28,654 nucleotides of DNA from Acanthaster planci (lineage: Eukaryota; Echinodermata; Asteroidea; Valvatida; Acanthasteridae). The notes beneath the pieces are model-generated. The model was not told the DNA's origin, did not search any database, and saw only the letters and a program-made list of their open reading frames with translations. Where the stretch lies: the NCBI RefSeq assembly GCF_001949145.1, contig NW_019091415.1, positions 1 through 28,654 on the forward strand, in the 5' to 3' direction. The translations under genes and the position numbers were made by a program. Below are positions 21,075 through 28,654 of this stretch, in pieces (the stretch's first letter is position 1; every line of letters starts with the position of its first letter).

Positions 21075-21168
21075 GAGCATACAGTGCTTATTAATATACG
21101 TTGGGTACGGGCAAACCGTTATATATAATTAACATCTTCCCAACGCAAAAAAAAAATACATCTTGAAA
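21075..21168 (+). mobile_element. SINE tail, distant copy
   Basis: Plus-strand sequence from GAGCATACAGTGCTTA through TACGTTGGGTACGGGC to TTAACATCTTCCCAACG and TACATCTTGAAAA matches the tail of the SINE at 11832-12033 in reverse orientation. The tRNA-like head is absent. Confidence 0.6.
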
Positions 21169-22843
21169 AAAGAGCACTTGACAAGGATGGCTGTACGCAG
21201 CTAGAACGGTGTATTTTAATCTGCAAGCACAAATATTCTGTTCGCTCTGTGTTCAGAATGCCTCACGCAAATTTAGGTCAGGCCATTTAAATATCAATGT
21301 CAACTGGAAAGTCCACAATCAGAACGAATGATTCATAGACCTGTGTGTACCAGAGAGCCCAGCCAAACCGTGATCGAAACTGCATGTTCATTACTGGTAA
21401 GCTTTTATGTTATAATTTGAGTTTGGAACGTCAATTATTGGGAGGTTCAGTGACGATAGCCAGTCAAATATGCATAAGATTTTAAGCCAATTTAATTCTG
21501 ATACATGGTAGCTGAGGCAAAACATTCCTAGGCACACATGTTGATTTGGTAAAACAATTCTCAATTTTCCCATTTTAAATGCCATGAACAGTAAGCGTAT
21601 CAGTGATTTATATTCGCGTTGATGTACAGCTGGCTGAAAAATACCTCAAATGATTTAATATTTTTCACAAATGGCGACGTGTCTCATCACACTGCAGTTG
21701 TCAAGACTCAACCGAAGAAAGGAATTCCCGCTTAGCGTACATATAGGTTGATCGTGAGGTTGGACAAAATGTTTTCTGATGTCGTCAATACTTTCCCTTG
21801 CAGAATTCCAAAACCACTATGCCCCAAAGTAGAATTGTGAAATGAGAATTACCACTTAGAGTAAATAAGATTTTTGATTCAGTAACCAAGTTGCTGTGCA
21901 CGTCAATTTCTTCTTTGTTATAAAGACAATCACTTGCTTTTGGGCATGTGATTAGTAAGGGGTATTACAGCACACCTGTGTACAAAAATTGTTTATTTCT
22001 ATGGGATGAATTGTTGTATGTGGCCTTTGACAGAAGTGGCAATTTTCTTTTCCTGTCTAGTTTATTAGCGCTACGGTAACAACAACATGATGAGAGGATT
22101 AATTTGAAGTACCTGAAGTATTAATTTGAAGCGTGACACATTCCCGGTGGATTTTCAAGACTTTCCATTTTCAAAATTCTTCAAAAATTCATTACTTCAT
22201 TCACTTGGCGTTTACACCATCATGAATCACTGTTTGGTGGCTACTCTAATTTGACAGACAACATCTACTGATGCCGAAGTATTTCTGCAAGGCCTGCAGC
22301 CTTGTAAAGGGAGCCCAGAGTGTGCAGTGTTACGTAATTTTCTTTTGTTCCCAAAACTGGACCAGTGTGCTGCTGGCATTTTTTCAAATGCAACCAGATT
22401 AACGTGCAGCAGTACTGGAGTGCTTTTGTCCTTGGTGGTAATCCACTAGTGCTGAATGCCAGAAATGGTATAATCTTTCAAAACAACTACGGATTTCCTC
22501 CGCTATTAATGACTAAAAAATGTTGGCAATTCTCAGTAGCTCGGTCTTTCGTTCCGAGTACAGTCTTTTGTTACAAGGCCACACTCCTTTGTCCAATATC
22601 AGGCACCCCTTCTATGCACATAAAGCCAACGTCTCCAGTTCCGGGCACCTGGCACAAAGTGGCTAAGATGATTGAAGCTGTTTTGGTTTAGGTTTTTACT
22701 CTTAAATTCAGCTTTTCTAGTCCATGAGCCACCTCAAATATTGGTACTGGATCCAGGGACTAATTCTAACATAGTTTTTATTATGACAACAAATCTTTAG
22801 GTTAGGAACAATATGATAGACCTTTCGAGGTGGTACATGTAGC
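21169..22843. other. Intron DNA, no gene seen
   Basis: About 1.7 kb without a recognisable gene, exon or mobile element. A short direct repeat ATTAATTTGAAG occurs twice near 22098-22130. A 108-codon plus-strand frame at 22365-22691 matches no family I know and is probably chance. Confidence 0.45.
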
Positions 22844-22847
22844 TTAA

Positions 22848-23420
22848 CCACTTGCTGCCGGGGTTTCTGGTACCAGACATGTATGCTTTATATGCTTGGC
22901 CGGGTCTCCTAAATCGGACAAAGGGAACTGGGCCTTGTAACAAAAGACCGTATTCAGAACAAACGACCAGGCTGCTAGGCTTTACAAGCATTTTTTCACT
23001 CTCAATAGTGGAGATAATCCAGCCTTGTTTTGAAACAGTATACCATGGTATGGGACATTCAGTGCGAGTGGATTACCACCGGGGACAAAAGCGTTCCACC
23101 ACCGCAGCGATGATGCACACAGCACCGCTGCATGCTAATCTGGCCCCTACTGAAAAGGGGTCAGCAGCACACTGTGCCAGGTTCGTGAACTAAAGAAAGT
23201 TAACACCACACAATTTGGGCTCTTTATTCAAGGCTGCAGGCCTGGCTGAAATACTGGAGCGTCAATAGATTTTGTCTGTCAGATTAGAGTAGTTACCATG
23301 CAGACAATCATTATTGTGGGTGTAAACATCCATTAATTGAAATGAATTTTTGAAGAATTTTAAAAACTGAAAATCTTGTAAATGTCCTGATTATTTTTCA
23401 AACTACCCAACAGCAAGTGG
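22848..23420. mobile_element. Non-autonomous piggyBac-type element (MITE), 573 bp
   Basis: TTAA at 22844-22847 and 23421-23424 flank inverted ends CCACTTGCTGCCGGGG (left) and CCACTTGCTGTTGGG (right, read inward). The left 75 bases resemble those of the element at 17468, including the GGTACC-centred palindrome and a CTAAATCGGA block. The right 95 bases share ATGAATTTTTGAAGA and following sequence. The middle is unrelated and has no transposase. It was most likely mobilised in trans by a full-length relative. Confidence 0.88.
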
Positions 23421-23533
23421 TTAAAGTCCCAAAAGTAGAAATCCGCCCCAAAAGCAGGAGAATCTCATCCTAAGTTGTTACAGGCTAGATGCCCTTCTTG
23501 GGTCAACTTAACTTGAAGAGAAATACCACATAC

Positions 23534-23688
23534 CTGCAGTGAACTGAGATTGGTCCATCCTGACCAAACTGCTCCTTGGTTTTGTGGACCTGGCCAATGA
23601 AATCAATGAAGCCTTCTCCTGACTTGGGTACACCTTGATCTGGCCAGTCAGTGAACTGGAACTGCCGAATGGTTCGTGACTGTCCATC
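23534..23688 (-). CDS. Lar: LAR-type receptor tyrosine phosphatase, D2 exon with WPD loop and catalytic-loop Cys
   Basis: This 155-base exon encodes 51 residues from [20 protein letters not shown] through [20 protein letters not shown] to GPISVHC, then AG of the split Ser codon. It is almost identical to the D2 domain of human and fly LAR. The acceptor ends ATTCCAG at 23689-23690 and the donor is CAG|GTATGT at 23533. The intron interrupts the [10 protein letters not shown] signature after the second base of the Ser codon and is about 12.7 kb long. The general-acid loop reads WPD (Asp codon GAT), whereas LAR D2 domains I know read WPE. The preceding exon (with the KNRL/KNRY motif) was not found to the right, so it lies outside the window or in very diverged form. 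Confidence 0.97.
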
Positions 23689-23690
23689 CT

Positions 23691-24903
23691 GGAATTGTAA
23701 CAAAAACCAATGCTCAGCATGTTTTAATTATGGTTATTATCATTATAATTACTGTTTTTCTATACTTTCTTGCAACCCGGAGGGTGAATTGTGGTTAAAT
23801 ACAATAACAAATACTTTAATATTAAAATTGCAATATTCATTAGGAAATAACCTCTGATCCAGTTGCCTTTAAGTGCTTGGTAAAGTGAAAAAATGCTTAC
23901 GGTTAAGCAATACATAGCAGTTTAACAAAAAAGCAAAGTAATGTGATACCAGCATGCTAAGAACGGCAGATTTTTGCAGAATAACGAATTTTATGTATAA
24001 AAGTATTAGTAAAACTCCTTTTAGGTTTTTCAGTTGTTTCTTATAATGGAATGGTTCTCGATTATAAACTGTGTTGTGCTCTGATCTCTCATTTTCTAAT
24101 AATCACAAAAATTAAGCCGGAATTAAAAATTCTGGTAGCACTTCATTTCAGAACCTTTCATGGCATAACACTATGAAATTTGGATCAGTTAAAATAGGGT
24201 TAAATGTTGTTTCTCGGTTAAAATGTATTCCACCGTGATTTTAACCCCGTTTTAACTGCATAGATCAAGCCAAAATGTTTTTCATCCCATTTTAACTGTG
24301 TTTTAACCGAACCCACCACCCTTCGTTATTCAAGCCTTAATCGTCTCCTGGTCCATCAACAGTCCCAACGAACAGTCACCCATTTCAACCATGTTTTAAT
24401 GGTGGAGAGATGGTGTGCTACAGACCGCAGAATCCTGTTGGGTAGATCCACTTTTTCCCTAATTAAGAAGCGGTTTGGGGGAAATGTCAATCATCTTCCT
24501 TACCTTCCACAAGTTGGAAATGGCTTCAATGTATTGGCATGTGGAGATACTTCCGCGCCCGTTTACATGATAATTCACCGAGTTTTGTACAAATAAATCA
24601 ATGAATTTTTAAATAAAAACGATACCTGTGTCTTGAGTAGTTTAGGTATAATAAAAAACTGAAGTCTTATTGGTATAGCTAGCGTTCATTAGTCCTTAAT
24701 GATGTTACCAGCCCCCTATTTTCTTTACCAGCCTCTCATTTCCCGAGTAAATGTATTTTATGCTAAAAGGTGCTATGAATTATGTATTTTGCCTTATTTG
24801 AACAATGTACATCAAATTCTCTCAAAATCATATCAGAATTGAGGCCCCTCCCCAATTTTTTTAGGTATACTTGTGACTTTTGGAAGATAGAGCACGCTCT
24901 TCG
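23691..24903. other. Upstream intron, no gene seen
   Basis: AT-rich intron. At 24187-24308 the words GTTAAAAT and ATTTTAAC/TTTTAACC recur in inverted order, giving a weak hairpin. No phosphatase exon was found on the minus strand here. Confidence 0.45.
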
Positions 24904-24996
24904 TCTTGTCTCATTGACATGTCATTAAAAGTCAATGAGCAAAGTTTCTGTGAAACAATAAAGGTCCAAAGAAAATCTTCTTTTTTCATCTCACAG
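24904..24996 (+). repeat. Dispersed repeat, copy A
   Basis: Contains ATTGACATGTCATTAAAAGT and CAATGA, an extra 23 bases (24939-24961), then AGGTCCAAAGAAAATCTTC and a pyrimidine-rich end CATCTCACAG. It matches 25975-26040. It is followed directly by GTATGT. Confidence 0.7.
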
Positions 24997-25830
24997 GTAT
25001 GTACTTTCCATTTTCTGTTATCAAATATGGGATCTTCATATATTCAAGTTCATTTAGAGCTCATCATTCATGTTTTGGATTGTCTGATATTAAAGGATTG
25101 AAACGGGAGTGAAAGTTGTTTCTCAGACCATGTGACAAGCACATTGTATGTATTGCACATAGACATTGGGGATAAATAAGCACATTCCTCGAGTGACATA
25201 AGATATTTCTTAGATTCTACAGAGATGTTAGTAATTTCTATTCATTTAAGACCAGTGTCTTTAAGACCAGACGAGTAGATAAAGCACATGCAGGCCTACA
25301 AGAGGTGTGAATTGATGAACGATTATTTAGATGGATCTTAAGGGTTGGACAACATGATGTACATGTAAATGTGTAGTATTTTGAGTTTCCTTTTGAGTCA
25401 AAACTATCTGGAAATTCCAGATGAATGAACTGAATACGCACATGTACTTAGTGAGAAATGCAGAATTTGGTAAATAAGTTCAGTTGCCACATAAGAATGT
25501 GACTCATGAGAACCCATAATGAATGAAGGTGCTTGTGGCAGTTGTGCATTTTTAGTTTTCTTGAATTACAAGGACTGCTTGTTTTAAATGGATGTACATG
25601 TGTTCATGTACGTGTTAAAGATCATGTGTGTGCCAGACACATGAGAGGGAAGTTTAAGAGTTATACGTATACATGTACATGGAAATTGGGTAATCGTTGT
25701 TTCCGAGTATTTGACCAGTTATTGACGGACAAGTGTGAAGTCAAAGACTCAAGTGTAGTGAGGAAATTCTTTATTCCAGTTCATGGTCATGACCAAGTAA
25801 ATAATTGTGTTAATTTTAAGAATAGGCATT

Positions 25831-25858
25831 GGATACATGTACTTGGATACATGTACTT
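25831..25858 (+). repeat. 14-bp tandem pair with TACATGTA cores
   Basis: GGATACATGTACTT occurs twice in direct succession. Several other TACATGTA-type motifs lie within the preceding 300 bases. Confidence 0.7.
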
Positions 25859-25974
25859 ATAGGTTATTCAAGAACTAAAGTACAGTACAAGTGATGCTGT
25901 GTTGGGTCATGAAGAACACTTGCTGCACACAAATAAATTGTATCTTTTCATGATTTTCCAGTCATTGTTAATAA

Positions 25975-26040
25975 TCTTGATTGACATATCATTAAAAGTC
26001 AATGAAGGTCCAAAGAAAATCTTCCTTTTTCATCTCACAG
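25975..26040 (+). repeat. Dispersed repeat, copy B
   Basis: Same sequence as 24904-24996 without the 23-base internal segment, also ending in TTTTTCATCTCACAG. It is followed by unrelated sequence starting CTCCGAACC, in which an open plus-strand frame continues to 26252. Confidence 0.7.
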
Positions 26041-26242
26041 CTCCGAACCTGGTAACAATGACAATTAAATCTTCGAGAGAATCTGGAATAATTCATCCCA
26101 GTTTTGAGGACAAACTTCCTCGTTCTACAATTTCTCCAGCGGACAGCATCACGGCTAACGGGCCACCCATGTGGTACGGCTGCAGCTCCCTACCCACCCA
26201 TGTGCTGAATCACTGGGCAGATCATGTCATGCGTGTACAGTG

Positions 26243-27935
26243 TAGGGTGTAAGTGAATTTCAAAAAAGTTTGAATTTTTAAGTTCTGAATAGGCTAGAAT
26301 GATGCTCTGGCGACATTTAAGACCTACCCTAGTGAAAAAAAAATTCAAAAAACCTTTGCCCAACCAAAATATTGATTGAAATTTCTCTTACAAAGAGCTT
26401 ATTTTTAACAGGTTTCTCAGCTCTGTTTTTTTTTCTGTGCAGTTTTCTCTGGTTTTTCTTTGTTTAATTAAGTAACTAAAATTGGTGCTCTAAAACCTTC
26501 CACTTTCTGTGTGCATGGCTCAAACTGTTCCTTCAATGATTTTTTTCCCAATTGTCCAATAAATCACTGCTGGCTTGTAGTATGACCATCAGAGAGGGGA
26601 AAGAGTTTTGGCAATGGTAGTTCATTGCCGTGTAACATGTATATGTATCTGCCTTTGCAGCAGTCTACTGAGCAACATTTCACAGTGAGAGAGTACCTGC
26701 ATGCCATCCAACATTGACGTTAAGGCCATCTCCTCCAATAACCATTATTTTGATTTGTATAAAGTTATTTGAAAATAGAAACGTAGATTGCCTTGGTAAA
26801 ACATGTATACTACAAGTCCTGTCTTCGTGGTGATGTGCTGTAAGTGATGTCCTCCAGGCTCTGCAACAATCACAGTGGTCTTCTATGACAGACCTTGATC
26901 GAGCACACTTTTTTGTTACATAAGCCTTATTTTGAGAGAGTTGCATCTCTTTTTTCTGTCAAAGTAAAATTACTGATTTTGTCCTTCCAATCCGACTTTC
27001 ACCATCAAAGATGTTATCTTTCCCTTGTCAGTCTGTGGTGATCAATTACTGCCATCTTGTCATCTTTGGATACGGCATTGAAATCAGTGAGGGTTGCAGT
27101 ACATTTGCAGCAGCTGCTCAGGCTCTGTTACTGAGTTCATACCCATCACAAACTTGGGCTAGTTTTGTGTGTATTTGCTGTATATTCACACAATGCTGGG
27201 GCTCAAATTCAATATTACCGGCAAACTTACAGCTCTTTGTCTCAATCATCCCACCCCTTGGTGAGAATGAAAAGCCTGTTTAATATGAATTACATGTAGA
27301 TGGCACCAGCTAAATGTAATTCCTTTTGGGGGTGTTTCCTGAGTTATTATTTCCACTCTTCATTCCTCTTCATTTCTTTCCATGTTCTTCGTCAGTTGTT
27401 GGAAATGAATATGCTCTTGTACAGCCTTGAAAGGTTATTATGCCTAGGCTACTGACCACAAAACATCTCTGGTATAAAGTCAACCTCAATCAGGACTCTT
27501 TGGGTTTGTTTATTCAAAGGAGGGATAGTACATGTACATGTCCACACACACTAGTATATCCCATTAAAGGGAACACATGGATTCTAAATGTACAAAACTA
27601 CCTGAAATGCTACATCTGTATCTGACCCAGCTCTTCGAAAATCAGGCCTGGAGACCAAAATTGAAGCAGATTTTATACCTCAGTAAGTAAATGACAGATA
27701 CATGTAAGATTGCTTATATACCAAATAATGAGGAAAGCGTACAATGTGACAAAAATGCAATGAAGTGCAATTCACCATGACTCACCACTTAACAGAAATT
27801 TCAAACCATTTTTAGGTTGGGCAAAGTTTATGAATTTTTTTTTTCAATATGGTAGGTCTTAAATATTGCCAGGGCATCATTCTAGCCTATTCAGAACTTA
27901 AAATTCAAACTTTTTTGAAATTCACTACACCCTAG
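26243..27935. mobile_element. 1.7-kb element with about 145-bp terminal inverted repeats
   Basis: The left end (26243 to about 26388) and the right end (about 27791-27935) are reverse complements with roughly 80-85 percent identity by eye. They share TAGGGTGTA, GTGAATTTCAAAAAAGTTTG, TTCTGAATAGGCTAGAATGA, TTAAGACCTACC and GAAATTTCT. Flanks are TGTACAGTG (26234-26242) and TGTACACTG (27936-27944), a candidate 9-bp target duplication with one mismatch. Long inverted ends and 9-bp duplications are features of Mutator-like elements, but no transposase can be read inside (frames at 26680-26946 minus and 27011-27283 plus match nothing). A non-autonomous DNA transposon is the best call. Confidence 0.65.
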
Positions 27936-27944
27936 TGTACACTG

Positions 27945-28654
27945 TTGACTGCTGGGTGACGTGACATCAAAGGCAAGCTTTTCTGCATGTACATGGGCTG
28001 GGTCGGTAAAAAGGTGTATAACCCGTGGTTCACATTTCAAAATAGCAGGAACCAAATTTCATATTAATTTAATTCCCTTTTGAAAAAAATTCTTGACTTC
28101 ACATAATTCAGGATTTATGATACAAAAGAGATTTTGCTTTATTGGAAGGAAACAGCCAAGCCAATCAATACAAGAAATACACAGCAAATGCAGAGAACAC
28201 CAATTCAGATGGCCAAAAATTAAAAAATGACCTTTACAGAAAATGCAGGATCCTGCTAATTTAAAATACACTTTGAGCTCAAGAAAAAAATTTGGCGGCA
28301 ATGTTCTAGATATACAGATGAGTTGCAACGAATCGTTCCAAGATGGGATGACAGGAGTCCGTTGTGTTGTGTAGGCAGTCGGCAAAAGTGAAGGGCGAGT
28401 TTCAACAGAAGAAATGTAACGCAAAAGAATACTTGCAGATCTTGCAAGGTTGATGCTGGCGATTGGTGCCGCAGATGCCTTGGTGCACTTGTGCCGTGTC
28501 TGCAAGTCACAATATATGTAGCTTGGTGGCTGAGAGGCCAGGGGACAGCTCTTCAGGTGGACTACAGACACTCCCATCCAGCAGCCTCTGTCAGAACATG
28601 CAGTTTAGTAACTAAGATAGAGAGCCAACACTCGTGAACATAAGGGGATAACTT
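27945..28654. other. Right end of the window, no gene assigned
   Basis: A 172-codon minus-strand open frame (28059-28577) is present but its second half is Cys/Leu/Ile-rich as expected of translated AT-rich DNA, and no family is recognised. No D2 exon of the phosphatase was found. Confidence 0.4.

Noticed and set aside
22852-23193. 113-codon frame in the MITE as a protein
   Set aside because: It begins inside the terminal inverted repeat and has no similarity to transposase; explained by the element.
26041-26252. Open plus-strand frame as an exon after CTCACAG
   Set aside because: An acceptor-like sequence precedes it but no donor or known domain follows, and the preceding sequence is a repeat. 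Mentioned only as a possibility in the duplicated-segment finding.
28059-28577. 172-codon minus-strand open frame as a gene
   Set aside because: No recognisable domain, composition of translated AT-rich DNA, an overlapping open frame in another phase, and no promoter or splice evidence.
23689-28654. Search for the next upstream phosphatase D2 exon on the minus strand
   Set aside because: No sequence resembling the expected YQYFVV or REFKVTDA segments was found, so the exon probably lies beyond the window.

Overview
The window looks like nuclear DNA of an animal, most likely a marine invertebrate. It is AT-rich with split genes, long introns and many degenerate DNA-transposon and SINE remnants, and the palindrome TACATGTA is frequent. 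The species cannot be fixed from this sequence alone. No bacterial operons, CRISPR array or rRNA gene are visible.

The host gene runs on the minus strand: the 3' end of a LAR-type receptor protein tyrosine phosphatase (the PTPRF/PTPRD/PTPRS family, Lar in flies). Three consecutive coding exons of its second, membrane-distal phosphatase domain (D2) are present at 23534-23688, 10692-10827 and 7495-7560. All have good splice sites and matching phases, and the last carries the stop codon. The introns are about 12.7 kb and 3.1 kb. Upstream exons lie beyond the right edge. The exon at 23534-23688 encodes a WPD loop with Asp, where the LAR D2 domains known to me (human, fly) have Glu. This is the most interesting coding observation here.

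Left to right: 1-2532 is a GC-richer block with no recognisable gene, ended by a 56-bp imperfect palindrome. 2589-7494 is AT-rich, repeat-poor sequence that probably includes the phosphatase 3' UTR. 7561-10691 is the last intron and holds a GC-rich insert framed by three copies of a 27-bp motif, with a 463-bp foldback element inside it. 10828-23533 is the large intron. It contains a tRNA-derived SINE cluster (11832-12350), an intronless 292-codon reading frame on the minus strand (15389-16267), a decayed piggyBac transposon (17468-19753) inserted in a 147-bp tandem repeat, a distant SINE-tail copy (about 21075-21168) and a 573-bp non-autonomous piggyBac relative (22848-23420). 23689-28654 is further intron containing a duplicated segment and a 1.7-kb element with about 145-bp terminal inverted repeats (26243-27935).

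The only functional unit clearly supported is the receptor phosphatase. The rest is mainly mobile DNA in its introns. The possible exception is the 292-codon frame, which has a CpG-containing upstream region, a fair start context and a polyadenylation signal two bases after its stop. No new multi-gene system is evident. The best leads are the D2 WPD loop, the nested 292-codon frame and the paired piggyBac elements, which share a dyad-symmetric subterminal site.
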